A stretch of 64,000 nucleotides of DNA, taken from assembly GCA_004794655.1 (NCBI GenBank), contig SMMW01000588.1, forward strand, positions 372,001-436,000, read 5' to 3'. Origin of the DNA: Marisa cornuarietis (taxonomy: Eukaryota > Mollusca > Gastropoda > Architaenioglossa > Ampullariidae). The position numbers and the translations under genes were made by a program. Of this stretch, positions 25,146-37,218 are shown piece by piece; the stretch's first letter is position 1, and each line of letters opens with the position of its first letter. The notes under the pieces are model-generated. The model worked only from the letters and a program-made list of their open reading frames with translations. It was not told the DNA's origin and did not search any database.

Positions 25146-27380
25146 TGAGCAAGAGAGTGATATTTCTGTTGGCTCGGTCTGTGCAACATACTATCTAGTC
25201 CATCCTGATTTTAATATTCATGCGCATTTCTTCATACAGATTTGTTATAGTTTGTATATTATAACAAGGTACCTGTTCCAAGATTCATAGGAACTGGCTT
25301 GTTAGCCACAATACACACACATAACTTGTGTATGCTGCCAATAGAGTAAGAAAATTCTGGATCCTTATTGAAAGAAGTACATTTGTAAATGGAAGTGAGT
25401 TGGTGTGTATGTGAAAGCATGCATGTGCATAAAATATAAATATATTCCACTTTGTCCGTACATACATTTTTGTATACCTTACTTGATTTAAATTTCATTT
25501 TATAGGTAATATTATGAATTTAAGTATAATAATATATGCATTATTATGCCAGAAATCATCTGTTAATCCCACTTGTGGTTTTCAAACAATATGTAATAAA
25601 CTGAAAGCACCTGACAAAGAACTTTTTAAGACCACTACCTATAACAACTTACTTCTGGTCCTTTTTCTTCAGTTTATACATTTTCATATTAGTATCATTA
25701 TGTTAAGCAAATAGGTCTTGTAAACCATGTTAAATGTAACAAACAAGAAAATAATGATAAAGTCATAGAGTTTACAGTTGAGCTTTTTACAAGAATTGCT
25801 TTTTCACAATTTTTGGTGTACTATCAAAGAATGCAGCAAATGTGCTACTTATTAACAGAAGACGGTGAGCAATAACAGAACTTACAGGAATGCAGTTCAC
25901 CGATACAATTGTACCTCAAAATTATTTAGTAAATGAATCACTTAAGTTCTTAAGTAACAAAAAGTACAAAAAAGTATGTGGATACTTGAGTTTATCATCA
26001 CTGTTTGATAAGAGATATTAGCAACATCTGTTTTATAATATGATCTTTTCCTGTATTTGTCAATAGAATGTATCACAACTGTATTGATCTCATCATCAGA
26101 AATATGCTGCTGAATTACAAAAGAAAAATAAAAAAGTTATTTTTGTTGGGATTTTTTTTCTTTTACAGAGAAATAATCACCCCTCCAATTATCCTGTTTT
26201 ATTGGATCCCCAGAAGTTACTCTTAAAAGTTCAACTAAAAATGATAATTTTTACAATTACATCACAACTAATAAGCTGAATCAGGAGTAAGTCTTAAATT
26301 GTGTCAATTATCTAAAAATATGTTGAACAGTTATTTTCTCATTTTATTCTTCCTTCCATATAAAAAAAAAATTGTGGAATAGCATTTTGTTTTCATCAGG
26401 CTTCATCACCCTGCAACTGTGATAAACAAGGCATGATATATTCTAGCAGAACACGACAATAGAATGATTGTTTAATTAGCAAAACTGAAGACGATGCACA
26501 CAATGATTCCAATATTTCTTTTTTGTCTTCAACTGCACCAACACTACCACAGCACTGTTACTGAAATACAGTTACTGTTGAGCATAGGCTGCACACATTT
26601 GTTTATGGAATGTTTGATTCTACCTGGACTGGTTGATTTACAGCTCCAAATAAACAAAAACTGATGTCCCAAGACATGCCCAATACAATGTTTAGCATTC
26701 TTCACAATATCCATTATTTGCATCAAGTCTGGAGAAGGAATTTAATGTTCACGAGACAATTCCATCCTCAAGGCAGAAAGATAAAAAAAATGAAACTTTA
26801 GACGCAAGATATCACCAAAGCACAACAAGAATGAAAAATATAATAAAAATATGAAAATAGGTTGATGAAGAATGGACAAAGCATTAATAGAAAGCTCAGA
26901 TACTGCAGGAATTATTTAATAAATCTGGCCATTTAGTTTAGGTCAGTAATGCTGGTGTTCAATATCACTTAACTAATAATTCCCTCTTGAACACTTGTCT
27001 CAGGTACGCTCTTCTTTCTCTATCATATAACCTTAGTTACTCGCTCGGTGTAAAACTGCTCCTTCCTCCTATTGTTCACAACATTATCCTCATTTAAAAC
27101 ATTATTTCATCTTTATGGAGAGATATAATCACAAAATCACAATTTGCAACATTAAAACATTGTGATTAAAAATCAAATGTGGTTAATTTTATATATTTAT
27201 ATTTGTGCTTACATTTGAAAGCAAAAGCATGGCACATAAAAAGTTTCATTACATCAATGTCTATGCATCTCAGCTCGATGACAAGGCAAAGACAGACTTA
27301 GCGGAAAGCTCAGATCACAGAGAAAAATACTGCTGAAGGCACTGCTGTCCAGTTGTTGACATTACTGAATATACCAGACC
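25146..27380. other. Convergent 3' region between DPYD and C9orf72
   Basis: AT-rich sequence with no open frame of substance. It must hold the 3' UTRs of both genes, whose stop codons face each other. An AATAAA at 25595-25600 is a reasonable DPYD poly(A) signal; on the minus strand an AATAAA (seen as TTTATT at 26343-26348) could serve C9orf72. No transposon is obvious. Confidence 0.45.
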
Positions 27381-30300
27381 TTAATAGTTTTCTCCACTGT
27401 TTGTCAGGTAATCAGTCACATGCCGTTTTTCCCCATACAAAATATCACAAAGACCTGGCTTCAGTTTTTCAGCAGTAGCAAGAATGATGCGAAAGTCACC
27501 ATCAGTTGACAGGCTGAGATCTTGGCACAGTTTCTTCAGGCCGCCTTTCAAAGACTGTCTCCCCTTTTGCCTAGAAAATAATCAAATGTATGTCACCAAA
27601 GAGCAGCAAAAATTGTGGCATCAAAACTATTTCATTTATCTTGAACTTATATTCAGAAAATTAGGAGTAGATCTTTAACTCACGTTTCTACTTCAACATA
27701 TTTGATCATTGTTAAAGCACGGCGTTGCAAGAGGTGCATGAAGTGAGCAATAAAGGCTTCACGGATTCCACTCTGGACTGGCAATTTGTGAAGCTGTAAC
27801 AAAGAGTAAACACTCTATCTTCTGCAAATATTGTCATGAAGCCATAAAAAAAAGAACTTGACACGTGATAATTGATTTTATGAGCTGTAAAGATAGACAT
27901 CTCAACACAAAGGATTTTCCCCATAACTTTTGTGGCAGTTCAATATTAAACTTCAATGGGTCAAAAAGGAAACAAAACAAACCAGTGAGGTAGTAACACT
28001 GCTAATCTTTAAACATGAACTTCTTCCTTGCCATTTCTGGTGCAAGGTGATGAAGAATTCATATTTGCACAACCATAATAATGCTTATTATACTGACCTC
28101 ATCCAATAAAGTTTTAATCAATGTCTCAGGGATGTCTGCAGTCTGGTACACAGCTGTAACACTGAATAACAACAAAAATTATTTGAAAAAATGTGCACCA
28201 ACACAATTATTTATATGTACATTCAAACTCAGAACCTCCAGTAATATTATTAAACATAAATAAAGCATTCATTCAGGACCAAAAACAAATTTAATAAAAA
28301 GATGCTTAAAATGGTTTCAGAGACAACAAGAACAAAGACTTGCCTGCATGCTTCAGCTTTGCCATGGTACAGCTGGCTTAGTTCCTCAACAGCCACCAAA
28401 TAGCTTTGACGTGGATGTTCAACAAGGGAACTCGTCTGCTGTACATTTCTCTTTTGAACGTCAATGATGGTGGATGGGAACTTGCTGTACATGAAGTCCT
28501 GGACTGGTAAATCATACAAGCCTTCTTTGTTCTGAAAGATGAAAGTTCTAGGGTTGTATAACTCCATGGATAAATATAAGACAAAATTAATATATCACAG
28601 CATTTGCACCCACAAGCATTAAATAGGTAAGTGCTAATTATTTTCAGATGTGCACCATACCATATATACAGTACATAGTATTATCAGCACAGTTTTAGTG
28701 CACACCAAATGTGTGTATCATGATCACACACAACAAAAAAATAAATAAATAAATGGAATTCAATTTCTCCATCTGAGATTTTGACATCAATTCCCTTCCC
28801 TTTAACAACTTTCAAACTCCAACCATGTGCTTTTCTTGTTTAAGGCTGACAGTATTTGAAAAATAAAGTCAGCAGAGCAGCATGAAGAGAGGTAACTGAC
28901 TGTTCTGATATAGAATGTACACTATGAACATTGAGAAAGACAAGCACAATTTTAAGTCTTTCATATAAATTGTTGAAGTAGCTTGTATGTTTGTTTCATT
29001 ATTATGGAAGAATATTTTTGAATTAATCCTTTGGTTTTTCAACCTTCCCAACCACATATTATTAATCTTTTCATTTATGCTTTTTCACCACAATTTTTTG
29101 TCAAAAACGTCATGCTCAGTTAAACATTTCATAGTTCAAGAAATCATCATCATTCCTTGCTACTCCTCGAGGAGCATAGAGCCGCAACAAGTTCAAGAAA
29201 TGCTCTTTGACAATAAGTGTGAATTGTAGTTTTTCAGACCTTCAGTAGGCCTTGTATGCAAAGATCATGGGCATATGGCCACTGCTTGCCATCTAAGACT
29301 TGACGAGAACAGGCTCGCTCCCATTCCCAGCTGAACAGGGAGAGTGTGTGGACCACCTGCACCAGAATAAACTACATATAATTCAAACATGCTCCAGATC
29401 AGTAACCGCATTCTAAAAAAAAACCCCAAATCTGCAAAAATCTAAAGCAGTTACCATTTTCATACCTTACATTATTATTTAACACTGTTAGACTTCTCGT
29501 AATTTGTTTAATTTTCACATAATTCACATCTACTAATCAGCACTGGATTTCTTAATGAATCTGAACATACTTTTACATTAACTACCAATGCATAACAAAA
29601 AAGACAAAGAAAACCTTTGCAGATAAATAAGGCAATAAATCATAGTAGCAGTGCAAAAACTGAAGAAAAACTTGAGACAGATAAAAGTCTCTGACCAGAT
29701 TGACTCGGTCAGGCGAATGGCCAACAACTACACTTCGTCCAAATGTCATTAGATGTGATGCAATTGCTTGCTGCAGAAAATCTTGTTCCAAGTTGCAAGA
29801 TGGGCATAATGCTGTATAGGTTAACTGCACACATCCAATTACACATGATGTTACATACCACTGATAATACATGTGATATATAATACTGTGTATAATATAG
29901 CTGCACAGAGACAGTCACTCAAAAACTTAACTTCATCTAAGACCCTTGCTATATCAGGCACACCACTCACGTTGTTCTTGCTGCTTAAGTTTTATTTTCA
30001 TGCACATTTAACTATTTTATCCATTCTAACATTTGAACATTGTTTTTCTTTCTGGAAAACTAGATTTACGTTGCCACACATTGTTTTCAAAGAACAATTA
30101 GATCAAGTTTATGAAGAGACTAGCATATTTCCCATTACACACATTCCTTTAGTCCAGCAAACACTCTTTGATGCATTCAGCTCACTACAAAATGTGCAAA
30201 TAACAACTGGATCAAGTTCATGAATAGACTTTACATGGTACCTGTTTTACAAATTTCTTTAGTCTAAGAAACTTCTCACATCTTGCTTTCTTTACCAGCT

Positions 30301-32110
30301 GTTTTGAGACCAGACTAGATAGATAACAATTTATTTACCAAGTGACATTACACAAGGAACATGTCTTAATGATGGCCATGGTCACCATTTTCTCACCAAT
30401 CATACACCTACAGTTGGCACTATGTGCACTTCCATATACACACACACCGATGTACAATGAAAAACATTTCTCTTCTTGTGGCACAAGTCTGGAACAGGGC
30501 ATGGACAGAACCCTATAGTCTATGCACCATCTATTATTTATAAAGAAGCATATACTTCCTCATTCTTGCCAAAGAGTCTAGGCAAACAATCAGAATGATG
30601 CAGTGAGAAGCCAGGAGGATGATGAGCCAAATCAGGTGTGTTGGGGTTTAGCCATTTTTCAGTTAAACAGAACATTGAGCAGTCTCTGAAGTTTTGATGA
30701 AAGGAATAGTTTATCTAAGAGACAGATTAGAGACTGCACATTCAAGAGAAACATGGCAGGCAGTGAAAGTTGCCTTTTGCAAAAACAAACCAGTAAGCAG
30801 GCATGCTTTCCTCTTTTGCACTTGGTACTACACAGCAATTTCCCATGTAGCACTGTGGGATTCAAATATCCTTCTATGTCTGGGTGTGTCACCCTCACAT
30901 GATTCACATTTAAAAATTACAATGCACAATAAATGACATGATGTGTTTTCGTCTGGAGCACAGCCACTATAATGATTACTTACATGTATGGTGTGAGGTA
31001 ACCCAGCCTCTTGTAATGAGGACAGCATCTGAAGGCATTTCTGAAGCCAGGAGGTAAAAAGTTGCATGTCTTTATCTCCAAACCTTGTCTTGTAAAAATA
31101 AAAGAACAGTATGAGATCATGTTCCATCATACATTGCCATCTTTTATTCAAAAGGCAAGTTTGTGGATGCTTTCAAATCTGTAACAAACTCCAAGACTCT
31201 GCTTATACTGACTACACAATAAAGCTATTACTCAATCAGCTAAATTATCTATTTCAGCAGTGGCATAGGAACCAGGGGGGCAAGTGGGGCAGCCGCCTCC
31301 CCAAATAAAATGCTGGGAAGGCAAGAATGTGAACGTCATTCATTGTTGGCATGGGGCTTGCCCCCCCAAAGCCAAGCATCTTCCTACACCACTGTTCAGT
31401 AAGAAAAAAATGAAAGGTGGTCAGGACATCATAAAAAAATCTGTTGAAATCTAACAAACATCTCATGACTGCACAGCCATGAGATTTTCACAATCAACTT
31501 AAATACCTGACCCCATGCTGATCTAGTAATCCAAATCTGAAGGAGATAAACTTACTTTGTTCAGAAGCACTCTCAGCTTTGCAATCATCCTTGTGAACCA
31601 TGCCTGTAGGATGTTGTTAGTCTGAAGGAAGATTGTGAGCTCTGAATTTGGAATGACAAGTGCAATGGCATGTAGTCCAAGATCACCTCCTCTATTGGCT
31701 GAAAACACAAACGATGGAACGATGATGCCCTTGTCAGGTACGTCAGAGAATTTGAAGTCCACTTGACCAGTATGAAGTTCACGGCATATCTCACCACTAA
31801 GAACTTGTGTTGTGATGAATCGTAAGATGTTGCGATGAGGCTGTGGACGGTCGCTGATGTGCCACACCTGCTCTAGACGAGGACCCAAGATGTTGTCCCA
31901 GTGACAGAAGACAACAGCATCTAAGAAGCTATGTGTCACGTCAGAAATTGTGGTTTGCACAAAGGCAGAACTTGGACTCAGCGGAGTGCCTGGAGCTGTA
32001 CCTTCATGGATTGAAGGTTCTGACCCTGACAAGCTAGAAATCTCCACCACCCCAGAATCAGAGCCTCGCGTTGAAAGCCTAAGTTTCTGGGGATTATTTC
32101 CTGAAGTCAT
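27381..32110 (-). CDS. C9orf72: C9orf72-like DENN-family protein (guanine nucleotide exchange factor complex subunit), complete
   Basis: C9orf72 forms a complex with SMCR8 and WDR41 that regulates Rab/Arf GTPases, lysosome function and autophagy. Coding exons (minus strand, in order): 32110-31556, 31088-30984, 29824-29696, 29356-29240, 28531-28344, 28161-28098, 27793-27684, 27570-27381. They total 1458 nt, 485 residues (human 481), and every junction is in phase. Recognised segments: WDNILGPR in the N-terminal longin part, SVVVGHSPDRVN, CIQGLLK, RRALTMIKYVE, and near the end LSTDGDFRIILATAEKLKPG, all matching the human order. The first about 60 residues are family-variable. Intron 5 starts with GC. 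No GGGGCC array, as expanded in human disease, is present in or before the gene. A small MITE sits in intron 1. ATG at 32110 is the first in frame. Confidence 0.95.
31258..31394. mobile_element. 137-bp MITE with CAGTGGYRTAGGAA termini in C9orf72 intron 1
   Basis: The left end CAGTGGCATAGGAA and the reverse complement of the right end, CAGTGGTGTAGGAA, match at 12 of 14 positions. The element is flanked by a 5-bp direct repeat TTCAG (31253-31257 and 31395-31399). The interior is GC-rich with a G-run and a C-run that can pair. The CAG..CTG ends are hAT-like, although hAT target duplications are usually 8 bp. Confidence 0.7.
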
Positions 32111-32573
32111 TGTCAGTAGGGGTTTTCATACAATTATCTGGTGAATCCTAAGAGATTTTTTTGAAATTTTTTTTAACCTGCAATCACTGCTATGTCTTTC
32201 CTGCTAAATTACAGAGGCATCTCCTGTTTTGTTTTTAGTGTGCTTTAGAATTTGTTCACTGGTATTTCTATGTACATTCTGAGCAACTTTTTTTTTTTAA
32301 ACAAGGTGTCTTCTGAGTTGCTTAAACAAGCACACATTATTTAAAAGAATGCAGTTTATTTCTATTTCTGCAGGAAAGACAAGAAAAATGTTATGCATAA
32401 ATGTTCATAACAACTGCACAGATTCACTCTCAAAGTTCACAAGTTACTAAACAGACTACTATGTCTAATGTCACACTTTAGCTCACAAGTCCTGTCTCAC
32501 ATGCAGTCATCAAAGGAAACATCTTCCACTGGTATCATTTATCAAAGGATCCATCACTGATGTGTGCCAGGGA

Positions 32574-32813
32574 TCACAGAATCAGTCTAATTTCCCTATT
32601 CATGTGTATGCAATTGACAAGAAAATCAACAATGTCAAGGTAGAAGAAAAGCAGAACAGTTGCCAGGAGATGCCAAGATCCCAGGGAACGACCTTCCGAT
32701 GCTAGCGAGACAGAGGTTCTCATAAAACCGACGATAAAGGCAAACGAAATGAAGACAATGGAGAAAAAGGCATAGCTGATGCCAAAATAAATTAGTGATT
32801 CATGGTCTGCACA
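32574..32813 (-). CDS. Last exon of an unidentified multi-pass membrane protein
   Basis: On the minus strand a good acceptor (gtttgtatgtttcag) is followed by an open frame of about 80 codons starting CADHESLIYFG and ending MNREIRLIL with a TGA. It has two strongly hydrophobic stretches (SYAFFSIVFISFAFIVGF and LLATVLLFFYLDIVDFLV) joined by a short polar loop, so two membrane spans close to the C-terminus. An AATAAA on this strand at 32360-32355, about 210 bp after the stop, supports a genuine 3' end. I do not recognise the family. Upstream exons should lie between here and BBS10 or beyond, but none could be joined in phase. Confidence 0.5.
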   Translation of the reverse strand, partial: CADHESLIYFGISYAFFSIVFISFAFIVGFMRTSVSLASEGRSLGSWHLLATVLLFFYLDIVDFLVNCIHMNREIRLIL

Positions 32814-35217
32814 CTGAAACATACAAACACAAACCTGAAAGTAGAAGACTAAAGCTTCAGTGATGAATATGCTGGGTGGGGAAACAAATAGCTGTCAGTT
32901 TCAATCTCTCTAAACAAATAAAAAAAAAATACATTGTGTAGTTGCTACATTGTGGCACAATCCAACACTCCTGTCCAAATATATATACATATATACATGC
33001 ACACACATTCATATATATATATACATACATATAAATAATACAAAATGCATCAAGAGCCCTCTTTTTCTACCAACTTTGAATATGTCAGCTACTTTAGTGC
33101 TAGAGTCTTTGTTTTCAAAAAAAAGGAGAAATCTGTTAATAAAAAAACATAGGAAACAAACAAACAAAAAAAAAGCAAAATTCTTTACTGTTCCATGACA
33201 TTTCCAGTACCAATTTCCAAGCAGCAGCAACAAAGCATGACTACACCTTAAAAAAAATATAATGGTGCAAAATGTTTCCTCAAAATAATCTTCGAATTTC
33301 ACTCCTACAGATCTTGCCAATACCTTTCCAGTCACAGTGACTATTCTATATATTACTCTTACCTTCAATGGAAAGCAAACATTTTCTTAACTTGAACATA
33401 AAAATTAAAACAGTGGATGACATATTAGATGAACAAAAACAACAAAACGAAATGTCCTGTAGATGATTAGGTAGCTAACAGCTGGAGGAAGCTGTTTGAT
33501 TGAATATACCAAAACCGTTAGGTGAAGCAGGGACCCATAATAGGCAGACTAATTAATAATTGTAAAGAAATCTGTTGTGTCCTGTTCTCCTTGTTGCCAA
33601 TACCACAGACTCCCTTCTTTTTATGAGGGGAGGTGTTGCTGGTGACTTTTTGACTCCTACATTTCCTTTCCCAGTCCAGCTGCCTTGGTGCCCAGTTATC
33701 ACCAGTCAAGTCCCTTTGTTCTTGCATAAACAAGCTTCCACTATCTTCATGACTAGAATGCAGAAGTCATAACAGCTCTGGTCTTAAAGTTCTCGACATG
33801 ACTTGACCCACAACCTTTCAAGATACAATTCTATCACCCAAATGTTTTTTTATAATTTTTATTTTACTCTGCAAATATCTGCCAAAAAACATTTTAAGCA
33901 AAATTCCTGAAATTTTCAATTAACTGAAATGGTTGTTTAGATTTCAGACACAGGAAGGGAACTGCACAATGTGAATTAACATACTTACAAGGGGAACATG
34001 ATCCTTCCTGTGTACTCATCACAAGCAGGAGACTTTGATTTCAACAATGCCAGTAACATGCGTTGGAAGTAACATTTTGATAACCAAACAAAAGGAGAAA
34101 ATCAGCACTATAACAAAACTGATAGAGGCTATCAACATACAGATGCCCTCCAGCAGCCACCATACCATGAACAAACACTGATATTCTGCCTGAGGACCCT
34201 ACACTGCAAACCTCAACAGCTACCTCAGGAAGAATGGCATGAAACCCTCAGCCACATGAGTGAAGATGTGCACCAAACACCTCAGCATTTTTTGCAATCC
34301 TGTGCACTCTACAAACAAGAACAACAAAAACTCTGGTCCTCAAACACTTCGATAGATGTCAGGCTTAGAGGGTCGGCTGCCAACCAAAACCAGACAGCAG
34401 AGTTTGTGGCCCACCCAGGATGGAAGATATCAGGCATAACCAGTAGAACACATAAGAAGATACTTTACCATCTCAAAGGTACAAATTCAGTCAAGAAAGA
34501 AATCCATAATATGTAAATTTGATATTTAAAAAATTCATTAAAAAAATTCATGCTATGCTAAGATTGGAAAAACATACAAAAAATCTTTAATGTGCAAAAT
34601 GTGTAAGACTTGACATGTATGTAGGCTTTGCATAGCCATTACTTAGCCAGCACTTAAGTGTTGATGCCCATGCTTGAATTGTGAGGACCAGATAACCAGG
34701 CACTATATATTTAAACTGTATGAGACAGGCTACAGACAGGACCAGAAACTCATCAGACATGATGTGGCTACCTCTGATCCTCTGTCATATGGCAAAAAAG
34801 GTGATCTCAGAGCAATGCAGGAAGATGAGAATGGATATATGCTGATCATTGCATAGTATTTTAGCCTGAAACAGACAAACAATGATAATGGTACTCACTG
34901 AATAATTAGTAGTAACAAGTAAATAATATACAGTACATTCTGGTTGTGAAATCCCTCATATTCATAAATCATAATCATGCAGCTGTATAGGTTTATTAAT
35001 TTTGCCTAACAACTAATCCTTTGTAAAATGACTGACTAAAAAAAGAATTGATTATGCAGACAGGAAAAAATGATAACTATCACTATCACTTCTCTGGCAA
35101 ATACTAATTATTTACAAATATTTATAAATATGCATGATTAGTATGCTATTCACTTATATAACCATACACCTACAGCTCAGTCATTAGATCAGCGTTGCAC
35201 AGTCCTTCATGTGCACA
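32814..35217. other. Interval between membrane-protein exon and BBS10
   Basis: AT-rich and repeat-laden. It includes an (AT/ATAC) microsatellite at about 32979-33035 and the LINE remnant at 34100-34470. A minus-strand AATAAA (TTTATT at 34992-34997) lies about 220 bp beyond the BBS10 stop and is its likely poly(A) signal. Possible donors on the minus strand occur near 33360 and 33985, but I could not build a coherent frame from them. Confidence 0.4.
34100..34470 (+). mobile_element. LINE remnant, C-terminal (RNase H/tail) part
   Basis: The frame around 34256 reads QTPQHFLQSCALYKQEQQKLW and, after a gap, NQTAEFVAHPGWKI. This resembles the end of I/Jockey-type non-LTR polyproteins, where a TxxHxLxxCPLY-type motif precedes the tail. 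The upstream part gives EQTLIFCLRTLHC in another reading. Only a few hundred bases survive. Confidence 0.55.
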
Positions 35218-37218
35218 TCAGAATAACACAGAGTCGGAGGAGCAAGTCTGTGCATCCACTCCTGTGATGATCATGGAATCCATTTTCAGTACCATAAAAA
35301 CTGTGCTAACAGCCTGGCGCCATCCATGGACTTTGGAGCTGTATGTGTCTACCTGGCGCAGTGGAAACTGTCTGCCATCCCATGACAACCAGGTGATATC
35401 TTTAATGCCTTGTTGTGTTCCACGGAAATTCTGCTCTAGTCCTTGTTCTATGTCTCCATTATCCCTGATGGAGGAGTGTCTGCCATTCATCTTCGTCCAT
35501 GATGGAAGATTTTTCACTTTCATCAACAAATTTTGTTTTTCTTCCATCACATCATTAAATTTTAGGCAGTCATCTGTTGGATGATTGTGACATCCAAGTC
35601 GACTGTCTCTTCTTGGATCTGAAAAATCCCCTGACTTCAATTTGTTCTGCTGGACAATTGATGCACATGCTTCAAAAGTCTTTGAAAGAGCCTCTCTCAC
35701 TACTTGGTTGTATAAGGATGATTTTTCTGATAAATGTTCTGTTTCCTGATGTGAGATCATTTCAGCTGACAGCAGATAGTTTGCACACCAACGTTCTGTC
35801 ATCCCTTCACCGGGAAGCACAATTCCATCTTCTGAAGCTTGAGCAAGTCTGTGAATGCAGAGCCAAAACTCTTGTTCAAATATCTCCCTTGATCCTTGAC
35901 TAGGATGAGAGAACACAACCGTCTGGACCCCAGATAAACAAGATACTGTGAAATATTTTTTGAAAGAAAGCTGGCTGTCCATCCAGTCAGTGTGCAGGGA
36001 TTTCAGAATAAGTCCTTTACAAAGGTTCTTATCACTAGTGTCTGAGATGTATGTTACCAGCTCAGCTCGACAAGAATGCTGAAGAATATGAAGGGCGTAA
36101 TATGGAACACTGCTGATGACCACAATATCACTGCCTACACACAGTTCTTTCAGAGACAAGTCCACAGTTCCTTTAATCAGTAAAACATTTACACCATGTG
36201 TTTTCAATATACTTAAGACCAACATAGGCCAGCTGGATTTTGTGCAAGAAAAACTAGCTACATCAAGAGTCTCACTAATATTCTGAAAGGGTTTTTTGTA
36301 GCCTCTGTGTCTAAAGCTTTCTGTGAGGTCTCCATTGATTAACAAAGCTGTTATGGGTAAATCTAGCTTAGAAGAAATTATTTCAAGCTGCTCAAGAGTG
36401 GTCTCAAGCACAATACCAGAGACCACAAATGATCCTGTTTTGCCTACTACGCTGACAGTATGAACAAGTTTTAAATCGAGCTTTGAAATCTTACAATCCT
36501 CAAATTGATTGTGCATCATTTTGCTGGCCAAGATCATAGCCTCACTGCATCCATGGCTAAGAAATTCAGCATCTCTAGGGAGTTGAAAGGGTGGAGGTAA
36601 ATTTGAACAATTATCAGAATAGACATGGTGTCTACTGGCATTACATTTTCCTTCATGGTGTGATAATTCAGTAGCGGCATGGCTTTCCTGAGAAAATTTG
36701 TCAGGTGGCAGAGTTGAATTTTTTGCCAAAAAGTTCTTATTAAGTTGAAATCCATCTTCATTAATTCCAGGCAATTCAAGACCTGATGGATTAACAATCT
36801 TTTTAACTGTATATTTACTCTGTTGTACTGTCTGGCACATAACAGGGAAAGAAATCTCTTCAAGGCGCAAAATACACTCATCAATGGTCCTATGCATCAG
36901 CGTTTCAATGTCTTCAAGCTGTATGCCATGCTGCAACAGAAGCTTAACTTGAGTGTAGAGTTGGCCCATGAATACAATGAAGGATTTAACGCCACAGCCA
37001 TGATTATCTGCGTAAGACTGGCATCTCTGTACTACAAACTGTCCCACGGGGTGCTCAATGTGCAGGCAACCTAGCAGTTTTGCCACATCTTTGATGAATA
37101 TTTCATCTCCCTCAGGGTCTACAACACATTTTATGCTGTCAACGATTCCAAAACTTGACTTTACAGTATCACATAATGCACTAAGTGCATCTTGCTGCAT
37201 TAACTTTGCAAATGACAT
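35218..37218 (-). CDS. BBS10: BBS10, chaperonin-like Bardet-Biedl syndrome protein, intronless
   Basis: BBS10 is a divergent group II chaperonin-like protein that, with BBS12, MKKS and CCT subunits, helps assemble the BBSome used in ciliary membrane traffic. A single frame of 666 codons (human 723) starts at 37218 and ends at 35218. Diagnostic segments are LHIEHPVGQFVV (human-like LHLEHPI) at residues 52-63 and GCGVKSFIVF near residues 74-83, occupying the place of the chaperonin GDGTT ATP-binding motif. The C-terminal KVHGWRQAVSTV..LKMDSMIITG corresponds to the human helix before the end. The acidic first glycine-rich loop is changed as well (DPEGDEIFI). Loss of the GDGTT aspartate suggests altered or absent ATP hydrolysis. 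The gene is head-to-head with DOHH, 561 bp apart. Confidence 0.88.
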   Translation of the reverse strand: MSFAKLMQQDALSALCDTVKSSFGIVDSIKCVVDPEGDEIFIKDVAKLLGCLHIEHPVGQFVVQRCQSYADNHGCGVKSFIVFMGQLYTQVKLLLQHGIQLEDIETLMHRTIDECILRLEEISFPVMCQTVQQSKYTVKKIVNPSGLELPGINEDGFQLNKNFLAKNSTLPPDKFSQESHAATELSHHEGKCNASRHHVYSDNCSNLPPPFQLPRDAEFLSHGCSEAMILASKMMHNQFEDCKISKLDLKLVHTVSVVGKTGSFVVSGIVLETTLEQLEIISSKLDLPITALLINGDLTESFRHRGYKKPFQNISETLDVASFSCTKSSWPMLVLSILKTHGVNVLLIKGTVDLSLKELCVGSDIVVISSVPYYALHILQHSCRAELVTYISDTSDKNLCKGLILKSLHTDWMDSQLSFKKYFTVSCLSGVQTVVFSHPSQGSREIFEQEFWLCIHRLAQASEDGIVLPGEGMTERWCANYLLSAEMISHQETEHLSEKSSLYNQVVREALSKTFEACASIVQQNKLKSGDFSDPRRDSRLGCHNHPTDDCLKFNDVMEEKQNLLMKVKNLPSWTKMNGRHSSIRDNGDIEQGLEQNFRGTQQGIKDITWLSWDGRQFPLRQVDTYSSKVHGWRQAVSTVFMVLKMDSMIITGVDAQTCSSDSVLF

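Noticed and set aside
27381..33000. GGGGCC repeat as in human C9orf72
   Set aside because: Searched by eye through the gene and upstream; no such array is present.
34674..34856. 60-codon plus frame and an overlapping minus frame with a good acceptor
   Set aside because: Neither strand gives a recognisable domain or a partner exon in phase; probably decayed repeat.
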